Source of the DNA: Microbacterium proteolyticum
GTDB lineage: Bacteria; Actinomycetota; Actinomycetes; Actinomycetales; Microbacteriaceae
Length of the DNA stretch: 64,000 bases
NCBI RefSeq assembly: GCF_030818075.1
Contig: NZ_JAUSZZ010000001.1
Span: 372,001-436,000 of the forward strand
Reading direction: 5' to 3'
In this document: positions 42,018 through 51,310 of the stretch, in pieces
Layout of the letters: every line of letters starts with the position of its first letter
How positions within the stretch are numbered: the first letter of the stretch is position 1
Translations under genes and position numbers: made by a program
Notes under the pieces: generated by a model
The model's input: the letters and a program-made list of their open reading frames with translations, nothing else
Told to the model about the DNA's origin: nothing
Database searches by the model: none

Positions 42018-42637
42018 GGGGTGGTCTCCTTTGAGACGCGGTGCTTCTTCTGGATGTGTTCGGGGATCTCGGCGATGCCCCACGGCAGGGAGCGATCGGA
42101 CAGGCGCGCTCGGAGCGAGTCCTGCCATGCGACCTCGGCGTCGAGCAGAGCGGCCTGCCGCTGCAGTTCGACGAGGAATTGCTCGGGAGTCTCGCTCTCG
42201 GCGGCCCTCCCAAGGCCCGCGCGGTGCTCCTCGACGGAGGAGATGAGCAACGCACGGCGTCGATCGAGCAGGGCGACGACCTCGTCGCGCTCGAGATTGT
42301 GGGCCTCCGAGAGCGCGACGCGGAAGTCGCTGGGCCGGTCGATCTGCGGCAACTCCGACCGCACCCAGTGCTCGACGGCGTGACGACCGGCATCCAGGAG
42401 GGTGTACGTCGTGCGCTCGGGGCGATTGCCGTCGCGGTCGACGCCGACCTCGGCGAGCAGGCCGTCCCGCTCGAGCCGCGCGACGGTGTGGTAGATCGTG
42501 CCCTTCTGCAGGGGCACGAGGCGATCGTCGCGGCGCTCCTTCAACAGGCGCATCAGCTCGTACGGGTGCATGTCGGCCTCGCGGAGCGTGGCGAGGATCA
42601 TGACCGCGAGCGGGGTGAGGCGGGTCGCGTCCGGCAT
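42014..42637 (-). CDS. PadR-family repressor of the drug exporter
   Basis: 207 residues. The winged helix LAVMILATLREADMHPYELMRLL and QKGTIYHTVARLERDGLL is followed by a helical domain of the AphA-like C-terminal type (RDEVVALLDRRRALLISSVEEH). It overlaps the exporter it probably controls. Its own start (ATG 42637) lies 27 bp downstream of the perfect palindrome TAGTCCACGTGGACTA. Confidence 0.88.
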   Translation of the reverse strand: MPDATRLTPLAVMILATLREADMHPYELMRLLKERRDDRLVPLQKGTIYHTVARLERDGLLAEVGVDRDGNRPERTTYTLLDAGRHAVEHWVRSELPQIDRPSDFRVALSEAHNLERDEVVALLDRRRALLISSVEEHRAGLGRAAESETPEQFLVELQRQAALLDAEVAWQDSLRARLSDRSLPWGIAEIPEHIQKKHRVSKETTP

Positions 42638-42655
42638 CCGTCCTCCTCATGGTCC

Positions 42656-42696
42656 GTGTCGACTAGTCCACGTGGACTATACGCCTATGTCGACAC
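42656..42696. promoter_or_regulatory. PadR operator with nested palindromes
   Basis: A perfect 16-bp palindrome TAGTCCACGTGGACTA (42664-42679) is flanked by the outer inverted pair GTGTCGAC (42656-42663) and GTCGACAC (42689-42696). On the minus strand TATAGT at the edge of the inner site is a -10 candidate. Confidence 0.75.
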
Positions 42697-42794
42697 GAAG
42701 CCAACCCGCGCGCTCGCCCGATGCCGTCCGACGACACGGGAATCGTCAGGACGATCGACCCGCGCGAGCGTCGACCGCGGGGCGGCGCGCACCA

Positions 42795-42827
42795 CGACGC
42801 CCCGCGCCGCAATGGCACGGGGCGTCG
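42795..42827 (-). terminator. Terminator of the sugar operon
   Basis: CGACGCCCCG (42795-42804) pairs perfectly with CGGGGCGTCG (42818-42827), loop 13 nt, extended by a further GCACC/GGTGC arm with one bulge. It lies 13 bp past the kinase stop. Confidence 0.65.
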
Positions 42828-42839
42828 GTGCGACGACGA

Positions 42840-43517
42840 TCAATCGCCGACGAGCACCTCGCCCGTCGTGCCCGAGACGATCAGGTCGGCGCGTGAGCGA
42901 GTGGCCTCGATCATGACCGCATTGACCCCGTCGACCTCGCGCGCCCAGGCGGCCGCTGCTTCCGGCGTGCGCCCGCCCCGGGTATGGCGGTCGATCAGTC
43001 GCGCCTCGCGTTCCGCCGACGGTGTCTCGCAGAACCAGACCTCGTCGAGCGCCCCCCGGACTCGCCCCCACGGCTCGTCCTCGACGAGCAGATAGTTCCC
43101 CTCCACGACGACGATGCGCGCCGCCGGTTGGATCGCGATCTCGCCCGCGACCCCCTCGTCGACCTCGCGCCGGAAGCTCGGCGCGTAGACCGTGTGATCC
43201 GTCTCCTCTCGCACACGACGCAGGAGAGCGAGGAACCCCCATCCGTCGAAGGTGTCCAGCGCTCCCTTGCGCTCACGACGGTCGAGCCGGTCGAGCGAGG
43301 CGTTCGCGAGATGGAAACCGTCCATCGGAAGCGCCGCGGCCCCACCGCCGCGGCGCTCGTTCAGTGCCGCGACGACAGCCGCGGCGAGGGTCGTCTTGCC
43401 CCCGCCGGGGCTCCCCGCGATGCCGAGGAGGAAACGTCCATCCCGCTCGGCCGCGGCCGCTTCGACGCGCGCGGCCAGCGCCGCGACCGCGAGCGCGGGA
43501 GGGGCGTCAGGCGCCAT
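42840..43517 (-). CDS. FrcK-like sugar/nucleoside kinase
   Basis: 225 residues of the uridine kinase/PanK-like P-loop family. Walker A is GSPGGGKTTLA; PMDGFHLAN and RRERKGALDTFDGWGF are the lid/substrate segments; VVVEGNYLLV is Walker B-like. FrcK of the Sinorhizobium fructose operon belongs to this family. ATG 43515-43517 overlaps the end of the epimerase by 11 bp, and it is the last gene of the operon. It probably phosphorylates the imported or epimerised ketose (inference). Confidence 0.85.
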   Translation of the reverse strand: MAPDAPPALAVAALAARVEAAAAERDGRFLLGIAGSPGGGKTTLAAAVVAALNERRGGGAAALPMDGFHLANASLDRLDRRERKGALDTFDGWGFLALLRRVREETDHTVYAPSFRREVDEGVAGEIAIQPAARIVVVEGNYLLVEDEPWGRVRGALDEVWFCETPSAEREARLIDRHTRGGRTPEAAAAWAREVDGVNAVMIEATRSRADLIVSGTTGEVLVGD

Positions 43518-44376
43518 GACCCGCTTCGATCTGCGCCGACATGAAGGCGAGCGCGTGGCGGGCGAGTGCCGGACCGTCGTTCCACAGGTTGCGCCAGATC
43601 GCGAGGTCGTTCGACAGGGTCGGCGAGACGACCGCCGACGAGAACGACTCGAAGGTGATGGGGCCGGTGTAGTCGATGTCGGCGAGGGCGTGGAAGAACG
43701 CCGTGAAGTCGAGGTGACCCGAACCGAGGTAGCCGCGGTGGTTCTCGCCGATGTGCACGTACCCCAGGCGATCACCGACCAGGTGCACGGGACGCACGAG
43801 ATCGTCCTCCTCGATGTTCATGTGGTACGTGTCCAGGTGGATGACGACGTTGTCGTGCCCGATGTCGTCGGCGAGTCGCAGCGCGTCGGCGGCGGTGTTG
43901 ATGACGTTGGTCTCGTAGCGGTTGCAGATCTCGAGACCGAGCGTCATGCCCTTCGCCTGCGCCTCGACGGCGAGGTCCTTCAGGGTGGCGACGACATTGG
44001 CCCGGCCGGCGCTCGACAGCTGGTGGCCGTACTTGCCCAAGGCGCTGTACAGGGCACCGGTGAAGTGCGTGCCGCCGAGGTCGTACGTGATCTGCAGTGA
44101 GTCCTGCAGCAGCTTGGCGCCGCGCGCGACCACCTCGGGGTCGTCGCTGGAGACGTCGGCGGCGAAGGCGAGACCGCGCGAGCAGACGATGCCGAGACCG
44201 GCGGCCTCGAGCTTGGTCCGCGCGTCGGCGACGTCGAGGGAGGTGGCGTCGTGGAGCGAGAGCTCGAGGATGTCGTAGCCGGCGTCGCGCGTCTGGTCGA
44301 TGATGACGCTCATGTCATCGGGCGTCGTGCCGCCCGCGAAGACGAGGGCGTGGACGCCGAGGGGGTTGGTGGACAT
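43507..44376 (-). CDS. Sugar epimerase/isomerase, ketose 3-epimerase-like
   Basis: 289 residues, AP-endonuclease-2-type TIM barrel. Metal-ligand segments: LGLEICNRYETN (Glu), VIHLDTYHMNIEE (Asp, His), YVHIGENHRGYLGSGHLDF (His) and ITFESF (Glu). This set is that of D-tagatose/D-allulose 3-epimerases. First of two paralogues in the operon. The substrate cannot be fixed from sequence. Confidence 0.88.
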   Translation of the reverse strand: MSTNPLGVHALVFAGGTTPDDMSVIIDQTRDAGYDILELSLHDATSLDVADARTKLEAAGLGIVCSRGLAFAADVSSDDPEVVARGAKLLQDSLQITYDLGGTHFTGALYSALGKYGHQLSSAGRANVVATLKDLAVEAQAKGMTLGLEICNRYETNVINTAADALRLADDIGHDNVVIHLDTYHMNIEEDDLVRPVHLVGDRLGYVHIGENHRGYLGSGHLDFTAFFHALADIDYTGPITFESFSSAVVSPTLSNDLAIWRNLWNDGPALARHALAFMSAQIEAGHGA

Positions 44377-44412
44377 GGTGGTTTCCTTACAGAGGACGAG
44401 GGATGGGGAGGA

Positions 44413-45279
44413 TCAAGCGGGGACGGTCTCGGCCAGACGCGACCGCAGGAAGGCGAGGGAGTCGGCCGCCAGCGCGTCGGGGTCGGACCAGTGCGGATGC
44501 CAGAGACCGATGTCGATGGACGACTCGTCGCCGATGACGACGGGTGAGAACGACTCGACCGTGATGGGTCCGTCGAAGCGGGCGTCCGCGAGGTCGGAGA
44601 GGAGCCGCGTCCAGTCGATGGTGCCGGTGCCGAGGATGCCGCGGTGGCTCTCACTGGCGTGGAGGTAACCGAGCCGGTGTCCGGCGGCCTCCACCGCCTC
44701 GGTCAGGCTGCGCTCCTCCATCGCCGCGTGGAACGTGTCCAGATGCACGACGACGTTGGACGCGCCGATGTCGTCGACGAAGCGGGCCGTCTGCGCGGCG
44801 GTGTTCAGCAGATTGGACTCGTACCGGTTGACGTACTCGACGCCGAGGGTCACACCCGTGCGTTCGCCGATCGCGGCGACGCGGCGGAGCACCTCGAGCG
44901 AGCGCTCACGCGCCTCGACGGTGGGGAGCCGGTCGTAACGGCCCATCGCCGAGAAGACCACTCCGCCGACGAAGGTCGCCCCGATGTCGGAAGCGAAGTG
45001 CATCGCCTCCGTGAGGCGGCGCTCCCCCCGCTCGCGCCGGGCGGCATCGGCATCCGAGATGTCGTCGTCGAAGGTCAGCGCGAGCGACACGCTGGCGTCG
45101 ATCCCGTGGGCCTGCAAGGCCCGCGCCGTGTCGCGCGCGTCCTGGATCGACCGGTCGATCGCGGGGATCTCGATGAGGTCGTACCCCGCGGCGGCGGCCG
45201 CCCCGATGGCCCGGTCGGCGGCGGCGGGGGTCCAGTCGAACCCCCACACGCCGGCATGGATGCCGAAACGCTGTGCCAT
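44413..45279 (-). CDS. Sugar epimerase/isomerase, second ketose 3-epimerase-like paralogue
   Basis: 288 residues and the same fold and metal set: LGVEYVNRYESN, VVHLDTFHAAMEE, YLHASESHRGILGTGTIDW and ITVESF. It has a more acidic middle (DDDISDADAARRERGERR). Two adjacent paralogues imply two different epimerisations or a heteromeric enzyme. It starts 4 bp after the ATPase stop. Confidence 0.88.
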   Translation of the reverse strand: MAQRFGIHAGVWGFDWTPAAADRAIGAAAAAGYDLIEIPAIDRSIQDARDTARALQAHGIDASVSLALTFDDDISDADAARRERGERRLTEAMHFASDIGATFVGGVVFSAMGRYDRLPTVEARERSLEVLRRVAAIGERTGVTLGVEYVNRYESNLLNTAAQTARFVDDIGASNVVVHLDTFHAAMEERSLTEAVEAAGHRLGYLHASESHRGILGTGTIDWTRLLSDLADARFDGPITVESFSPVVIGDESSIDIGLWHPHWSDPDALAADSLAFLRSRLAETVPA

Positions 45280-45283
45280 CGCT

Positions 45284-46051
45284 TCAGGCGGCCTTGGCGC
45301 CGGTGATGAGCGCGACCAGCTCGTCGCCGTCGGTCTCGGCGGCGCGACGTTCGGCCACGGCCAGTCCCCCGCGCATGACCCAGACGTGGTCGGACAGGCG
45401 CAGCACCTGATCGAAGTTGTGGCTGATGAGCAGCACGGCGACGCCCTGGTCGCGCAGTTTGCGGATGGTGCCCTCCACGCGCGCCGTCTCCTGCACGCCG
45501 AGCGCTGCGGTCGGCTCGTCCATGATGACGATCGACCCGCCCCACCCGGCGGCGCGCGCGATCGACACCGCCTGACGCTGACCGCCCGACAGGCGGCGCA
45601 CCTTGCTGGTCACCGGCGGCACGTTGACGGCGAGATCGGACACGAGCTCCTGCGCCGTGGCACGCATGGCCTTGCGGTCGAGGAAGCGGAACGGCCCGAA
45701 CCCGGTCGTCTTCTCGCGCCCGAGGAAGAAGTTCTGCCAGACGGTGAGGTCTTCGACGAGGGCGAGGTTCTGCTGGACGGTCTCGATCCCGTGCTCGCGC
45801 GCGGCCAGCGGGGTGTCGAGGTGCACGTCGCGACCGTCGAGGGTGATGGTGCCGGTGTCGGGCTTGTGGATGCCGGAGAGGCAGCGCACGAGCGTGGACT
45901 TGCCCGCACCGTTGTCGCCGATGAGGGCGGTGACCTCGCCGCGACGCATGGTCATGCTCGCGCCGCGCAGCGCGTGGACGCCCCCGAAGGACTTGGTGAT
46001 CTTCTCGGCGGAGAGGACGATGTCGTTCCCGCCCGGAGTGGCAGTGGTCAT
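45284..46051 (-). CDS. Sugar ABC importer ATPase (single domain, FrcA-like)
   Basis: 255 residues, one nucleotide-binding domain: Walker A GDNGAGKST, signature LSGGQRQAVSIARA, Walker B VIMDEPTAALG and the H-loop ISHNF. Rbs-type systems normally use a ~500-residue double ATPase; the single domain here matches FrcA. ATG 46049-46051 overlaps the permease stop (ATGA). Confidence 0.93.
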   Translation of the reverse strand: MTTATPGGNDIVLSAEKITKSFGGVHALRGASMTMRRGEVTALIGDNGAGKSTLVRCLSGIHKPDTGTITLDGRDVHLDTPLAAREHGIETVQQNLALVEDLTVWQNFFLGREKTTGFGPFRFLDRKAMRATAQELVSDLAVNVPPVTSKVRRLSGGQRQAVSIARAAGWGGSIVIMDEPTAALGVQETARVEGTIRKLRDQGVAVLLISHNFDQVLRLSDHVWVMRGGLAVAERRAAETDGDELVALITGAKAA

Positions 46052-47043
46052 TTCTTCTGGAACCTCGTGAGAAGGGCGGCGAGCACGACGACGAGACCGA
46101 CGGCGAGCGGCTGATAGAACTGGGACACACCGACGAGCGTCAGCCCGTTGCTGAGTGCGGTGAGCAGCAGGGCACCGAGCACGGGGCCGACGATCTTGCC
46201 GCGGCCACCGGTGAGGGCGACACCGCCGAGCACCACCGCGGCGATGGAGTTGAGCAGGTACTGCGTGTTGATGGCCGGCTCCGCGGCACCGATACGGGCC
46301 ACGAGCAGGATGGATGCCACACCGGCCAGGACCGCGGCCAGGACGTAGACCGCGATGCGCACGCGGGAGGCGTTGATGCCGTTCGCGACGGCCGCCTCCT
46401 CGCTGCCGCCGACGGCCTGCACGTGCAGGCCGAAGCGCGTGCGGAACATCACGATGCCGAACACCACCGCGATGACCACGGCGATGAGGAAGGGGAACCC
46501 GAAGATCCCGAGGGAGCCGGAGGTCAGGCGCAGCAGTTCGGGGCTGGTGAACGAGATCGGCTTGCCCTGGGTGAGGATCAGGGCCAGGCCCGTCGCCACG
46601 GACAGCGTTCCGAGCGTGGCGATGAAGTCGGTGACCTTGCCGGTGGCGATGAGCAGGCCGTTGGCCAGACCCACCACGCCCGCGGCGAGGATGGCGACGA
46701 GCGCGGACAGCCAGAACCCGAACCCGGCTTGCCAGGCCAGGCCGAAGCCCACGGCGCCGAGAGTCATGGTGGCGGAGATCGACAGGTCGATCCCGCCGGT
46801 GGTGATGACGAAGGCCTGCGCCACGGCGAGGATCACCAGGATCGCGGCCGCGATGAGCATCGCCTGGATGTTGCCGAGGGTCAGGAAGGAGGGGCTGAGG
46901 ATCGCGAACACGATCACCAGGAGGACGAGCCCCACGGGGGCGGCGTTCTCTGCCCAGAAGCTGAGGCTGCGCGCGTCCTTGCCCAGCGCGGCCAGGCGCG
47001 TGGGGGGAACGTCGAGCGTCGTCGTTCTCAACGGAGATGTCAT
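46048..47043 (-). CDS. Sugar ABC importer permease (RbsC/FrcC family)
   Basis: 331 residues with about 8-10 membrane helices. Conserved stretches: VITTGGIDLSISATMTLGAV, the EAA-like loop GINASRVRIAVYVLAA and GGVALTGGRGKIVGPVLGALLL. The translational start ATG 47041-47043 lies 38 bp downstream of the strong hairpin that follows the binding-protein gene. Confidence 0.93.
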   Translation of the reverse strand: MTSPLRTTTLDVPPTRLAALGKDARSLSFWAENAAPVGLVLLVIVFAILSPSFLTLGNIQAMLIAAAILVILAVAQAFVITTGGIDLSISATMTLGAVGFGLAWQAGFGFWLSALVAILAAGVVGLANGLLIATGKVTDFIATLGTLSVATGLALILTQGKPISFTSPELLRLTSGSLGIFGFPFLIAVVIAVVFGIVMFRTRFGLHVQAVGGSEEAAVANGINASRVRIAVYVLAAVLAGVASILLVARIGAAEPAINTQYLLNSIAAVVLGGVALTGGRGKIVGPVLGALLLTALSNGLTLVGVSQFYQPLAVGLVVVLAALLTRFQKK

Positions 47044-47080
47044 GACGAAAGCGGGCTTTCTCGAGAGGGTGGAGAAGGAA

Positions 47081-47108
47081 GCCGGGGCGGAGGACGCTCC
47101 GCCCCGGC
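47081..47108 (-). terminator. Hairpin between binding protein and permease genes
   Basis: Perfect 12-bp stem GCCGGGGCGGAG / CTCCGCCCCGGC with a GACG loop, 13 bp past the binding-protein stop. Same position as the hairpin in the LacI operon (16949), so it probably sets a high binding-protein to permease ratio. Confidence 0.7.
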
Positions 47109-47121
47109 GCGGCGATCGGCC

Positions 47122-48156
47122 TCAGCCGAGCAGGTCGGCGAGCGGGTTGGTGAACTCTTCGAAGGGCTGCGGGAACTTCGAGATGGCGTCGGAGGCGTTG
47201 TCCTCGGTCACCAGCGCGGTGGGGGACTCCACGTTCGCGGGAAGCTCGCCGCCGTTCACGGCGACCTCGCAGGCCTGCACGCCGAGCTGGCCGATCGCGA
47301 AGGGATACTGGGCGACGGTGGCCGACAGGCCGCCGGCGGCCACGGACTCGAGGGCGTCCTTGTTGCCGTCGACGCTTACCACGACGATCTGGCCCGTCTT
47401 GCCCGCGTTCTCGACGGCCTTGACGATGCCCAGGCCCATGTCGTCGTTCGCGGCGAAGAAGGCGGCGATGTCGGGGTTGGCGGCGATGATGTCGGTCGCC
47501 TTGGTCAGCGCGAGCTCGCGCTTCCAGTCGGCGGCCTCCTCCTGCACGATGTCAAGGCCGCTCGCCGCGGCCTTGAAGCCGTCGATGCGTGCGGCGCTGG
47601 TGACGTTGCCGGCGACGCCGCCGATCACGGCGACCTTCGCGCCGGCCGCGACCTTGCTTGCGACGAACTCGCCGGCCTTGCCGCCGGCCGCTTCGTTGTC
47701 GGTACCGATGTAGGTGGCGGGGGTGACGCCGGCGGCGGAGGCCGCGTCGGCGTCGAGCGGCTGGTCGATGTTGACGACCGGGGTGCCCTTGGCGGCGATC
47801 GGGGCGAGGGCCTGGATCAGGTTGGTCCCGCTGATGGGGTTGATGATGAAGCAGCCCATGTCCTGGCCGGCCAGGGTGGCGAGCTTGTCGGCCTGACCGG
47901 TGGAGTCTCCGGTGTCGGCGGCCGCCTGCACCGAGACGGTCACGCCGTCGGTCGAGGCGGTGTCCTCGATGCCGTCCTGCATGGCCTGGAAGAAGGGGTT
48001 GTCGAGGCCCTTGATGACGGCGGCGATGGAGGTCGAGCCGGAGGCGCCCTCCGCGGTCGTCGCCGGAGAGGAGCATCCTGCGAGCGTGATCGCCAGGGCG
48101 GCAGCAGGCGCGGCCAGGGAGACGATGCGGCGCTTCGAAGCGTCGGTGCGGAACAT
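47122..48156 (-). CDS. Sugar-binding lipoprotein (RbsB/FrcB family)
   Basis: 344 residues. Lipobox LAG-C28. Periplasmic-binding type 1 fold: IAAVIKGLDNPFFQAMQDGI, FIINPISGTNL, VVNIDQPLD, GTDNEAAGGKAGEF and FFAANDDMGLGIV. ATG 48154-48156 follows AAGGACAG. First gene of the six-gene leftward operon and divergent from the ROK regulator. Confidence 0.93.
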   Translation of the reverse strand: MFRTDASKRRIVSLAAPAAALAITLAGCSSPATTAEGASGSTSIAAVIKGLDNPFFQAMQDGIEDTASTDGVTVSVQAAADTGDSTGQADKLATLAGQDMGCFIINPISGTNLIQALAPIAAKGTPVVNIDQPLDADAASAAGVTPATYIGTDNEAAGGKAGEFVASKVAAGAKVAVIGGVAGNVTSAARIDGFKAAASGLDIVQEEAADWKRELALTKATDIIAANPDIAAFFAANDDMGLGIVKAVENAGKTGQIVVVSVDGNKDALESVAAGGLSATVAQYPFAIGQLGVQACEVAVNGGELPANVESPTALVTEDNASDAISKFPQPFEEFTNPLADLLG

Positions 48157-48234
48157 CTCTGTCCTTCGGAGGTTGGGGCACCACTGCGTGCCGGTAACAT
48201 CAATGTAGCCGCGCTTTCGTATTGCCACAACACA

Positions 48235-48250
48235 AAAGATAGCCGTCTTT
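48235..48250. promoter_or_regulatory. Candidate ROK-regulator operator
   Basis: AAAGATAGCCGTCTTT, an imperfect inverted repeat in the only AT-rich stretch (48204-48270) between the divergent binding-protein and ROK genes. A second feature there is CACAACACAAAAG. Promoter hexamers are not clear. Confidence 0.45.
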
Positions 48251-48295
48251 GAGGTTTCGGTTACGATGTGATCACGCTGACGAGGAGGTGACGTG

Positions 48296-49463
48296 ATGAC
48301 GGATGTGGGATCGCACGAGAGCGACGTGCTCGGGCTGTTCCGAGAGCATGGTGCGCTGAGCCGCACCGATGTCATCGCGCTGTCGGGCTTGTCCCGCTCG
48401 ACGATCAACCATCGCCTGGCGGCCCTCACGGCGGCGGGGCTGCTGCGCCCCCTGGAAGGGGGAGAGTCCACCGGAGGCCGCCCCTCGAGCCGCTTCGCCT
48501 TCCGCGCCGATCGGGCCGTCATCCTCTGCGCCGATATCGGAGCGACCGGATTCACGGCGGCCGCCTGCGATCTCACCGGAACCCCCCTCGCGCAGGCGAA
48601 CGTGGCGATCGACGTCTGGGAGGGGCCGGAGCCGGTCCTGGGCGCGATCCTGGAGAGCTTCCGCTCCCTGCGTCCGGAGACGGACGTGTGGGCCATCGCC
48701 ATCGGCGTCCCCGGGCCGGTGGAGTTCGCCGCGCACCGCGTGGTCAATCCGCCGATCATGACCGGATGGGATCGCTTCGACATCGCCGCGTGGTTCGCGA
48801 GCGCGTACTCCGCCCCCGTCATCGTGGAGAACGACGCGAACGCCCGCGCCGTCGCCGAAGCACGTCATCACCGCCTCGACAACGTGATCGCCCTCAAGCT
48901 CGGAACGGGCATCGGCGCCGGCCTCGTCTTCAACGGCCAGATCATCCGCGGAGACAAGGGTGCTGCGGGAGACATCGGACACACCCGCGCCCGTCATCGT
49001 GGAGTCGCCCGCCCGCGAGTGCCGGTGCGGCAGCTTCGACTGCGTCGAGGCGTACGCGGGGGGCTGGGCGATCGAGCGCGAACTCGAGCAGGCGGGGCTG
49101 ACGGTCGCGGGCGTCCGCGGCATCGTCGAACTGGTGGCGCGCGGTGACATCGACGCCGTCAGGAGGGTTCGCGGCGCCGGGCGGGTCATCGGCGACGCCA
49201 TCGCCGATCTGGTCAGCATCCTCAATCCCCGTGCCATCGCGCTGTCGGGTCAGCTCGCCGACTGCGACGAGGTGCTCATGTCCGGCATCCGCGAACGCGT
49301 CTACCAGCGCGCGACGCCGCTCGTCACCCGCGACCTCACGATCGCCCGATCCGACCTCGGCTCGCTCGCCGGGGTGATCGGCCTCGCACTGATCGCCAGC
49401 GACGCGATCCTGCAGCCGGCCTCGCTCGACACCATCCTCGAACGAGCGACCGCTCCCGCCTGA
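48296..49463 (+). CDS. ROK-family repressor (FrcR-like), frameshifted
   Basis: ATG 48296 follows GAGGAGGTGAC. The N-terminal helix-turn-helix is LSRTDVIALSGLSRSTINHRLAALTAAGLLR; the ROK sugar-kinase-like domain has ILCADIGATGFTAAACDL, VENDANARAVAEARHH and KLGTGIGAGLVFNG. Near 48980 the frame loses register; dropping one C of ACCCG joins GDIGHT to APVIVESPARE, then CRCGSFDCVEAYAGG restores the zinc motif C-x-C-G-x4-C-x-E-A. The full product would be about 388 residues, ending at 49463. Without the correction the reading ends uselessly at 49147. Confidence 0.78.
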
Positions 49464-49472
49464 TCGCGCTCG

Positions 49473-51206
49473 TCAGCTCCGGTCGAGTCCGGCGGCCTCC
49501 CTGGTCGACGCCCCCTCGGTCGACGCCGCCCCGCGAACTCTGCCCCACGGCATCGGGATGCCGAAGATCCCGCGCTGATTCGGCTCCTCCACCTCGAGGC
49601 CGTAGTGCTCGCCGATCGAATCGCGCAGCTGCGCCCGCTCGGCCTTGTCGTAGGCCCGCAGCTCGCGGCGGAAGGCGACGACCGTCGCGCCGCAGATGGC
49701 GAGCAGCACGACGCTGAACGGCAGCGCGATGCTGATCGCCGCGGTCTGCAGGGCGGTAAGGCCACCCGCCAGCAGCAGGGCGAAGGCGATGAGCGAGGTC
49801 GCGAGGGTGAAGAAGATGCGCACCCACCGCTTGGGCTCCTCCTCGCCGCCCGTGGCGATCATGCCCATCACCAGCGCGCCCGAGTCGGCCGAGGTGACGA
49901 AGAAGATCCCGATCAAGATGAGGAAGCCGACCGACAGCACGACCGGGCCGGGCACCCCCTGGAGCATCTGGAACAGCGCCGTCGACACGTTGACCGAGCC
50001 GTCAGCACCGACCAGGGACACCGTGCCGGTCAGCTCGCCGTAGATCGCGGTGCCGCCCAGCACCGTGAACCACAGGATGCCGACGAGGGTGGGCACCAGG
50101 ATCACTCCGGTGACGAACTCGCGCACCGTCCGCCCGCGCGAGATGCGGGCGATGAAGATGCCCACGAAGGGTGCCCACGAGATCCACCAGCCCCAGTAGA
50201 ACGCCGTCCACGTGCCCTGCCACGCGACACCCTCTTCACCCGAATAGGCGCTGGTGGTGAACGACAACCCCACGAAGTTCTGGATGTAATTGCCGATCGA
50301 CTGCACGACGTCGCGCAGGAGGAACTCGGTGGGGCCGGTGAACAGCAGGTAGAGCATCAGCACGCCGGCGAGCACGAGGTTGATGTTGGACAGCCATTTC
50401 ATGCCCTTGCCGACGCCCGAAAGCACCGAGAACAACACGAAGCCCGTGATGATCCCGACGATGATCGCCTCGCTGATCACCGACGGCGACACCACGCCGA
50501 GGTAGTCGAGCCCGGCGCTGATCTGGATGACGCCGAGGCCGAGCGAGGTGGCGACGCCGAAGAGCGTCCCCACGAGCGCGGCGACGTCGACGGCGTTGCC
50601 CCACGCCCCCTGCACGAGGCGGGCGCCGAGGATCGGTTCCAGCGCCCACCGGATGGTGCGGGGACGCTTGCGGCGGTGGAACGCATAGGCGAGGGCGAGG
50701 CCGATGACGACGTAGATCGACCAGGCGTGCACGCCCCAGTGCAGGAACGTCTGCGACATGGCCTGCTGCGCCAGCTGATTCGGCGTCCCCGCGACACCGG
50801 GCCGTGGATCGATGAAGTGGCTCAGCGGCTCGCTCACGCCGTAGAAGACGAGCCCAATGCCCATGCCGGCGGCGAACAGCAGCGAGAACCAGGACATCGT
50901 CGAGAATTCGGGCTCGTCGTCGTCCTTCCCGAGTTTGATGCCGCCGAATCGGCTGAAGCCCATGGTCAGCGCGAACACCACGAAGAACGCGGCGATCAGC
51001 ACGTAGTACCAGTTGAAGGCGGAGACGATCGAGGTCTGCACCGCCCCGAAGGTCGCCTCCGCGGCATCCGGGAACAGCATCGCGAACGCGATGAACGCCA
51101 GGGCGATCGCGGCGGCCGGCCAGAAGACCCACCCCCGGATCGTCCGGGGGCGGGTGCCCGGGTGCGGACCGACGGATGCCGTGGAGTGGGGGGATGCCTC
51201 GGTCAT
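49473..51206 (-). CDS. BCCT-family (betaine/choline/carnitine) transporter
   Basis: 577 residues, 12 helices. The aromatic choline/betaine site lies in FYWGWWISWAPFVGIFIARISRGRTVREF, and FAAGMGIGLVFYGVSEPL is in helix 3. It takes up compatible solutes with sodium or protons. The N- and C-terminal soluble ends are about 25 and 60 residues and lack a clear lysine/arginine-rich osmosensor. Convergent with the ROK gene, 9-bp gap. Confidence 0.92.
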   Translation of the reverse strand: MTEASPHSTASVGPHPGTRPRTIRGWVFWPAAAIALAFIAFAMLFPDAAEATFGAVQTSIVSAFNWYYVLIAAFFVVFALTMGFSRFGGIKLGKDDDEPEFSTMSWFSLLFAAGMGIGLVFYGVSEPLSHFIDPRPGVAGTPNQLAQQAMSQTFLHWGVHAWSIYVVIGLALAYAFHRRKRPRTIRWALEPILGARLVQGAWGNAVDVAALVGTLFGVATSLGLGVIQISAGLDYLGVVSPSVISEAIIVGIITGFVLFSVLSGVGKGMKWLSNINLVLAGVLMLYLLFTGPTEFLLRDVVQSIGNYIQNFVGLSFTTSAYSGEEGVAWQGTWTAFYWGWWISWAPFVGIFIARISRGRTVREFVTGVILVPTLVGILWFTVLGGTAIYGELTGTVSLVGADGSVNVSTALFQMLQGVPGPVVLSVGFLILIGIFFVTSADSGALVMGMIATGGEEEPKRWVRIFFTLATSLIAFALLLAGGLTALQTAAISIALPFSVVLLAICGATVVAFRRELRAYDKAERAQLRDSIGEHYGLEVEEPNQRGIFGIPMPWGRVRGAASTEGASTREAAGLDRS

Positions 51207-51298
51207 GGTTCCAGGCTAACCAGGCGCCTTCCGACAGCAGAGGGGAAGGCGCGCGGCGGACGGCTGTGACACAATCCCGGGCCCGCACCGGCACCCGC

Positions 51299-51304
51299 GA
51301 TAAT
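51299..51304 (+). promoter_or_regulatory. -10 box for leaderless purC
   Basis: GATAAT, 6 nt before GTG 51311 of purC. Confidence 0.5.
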
Positions 51305-51310
51305 GGTCAG

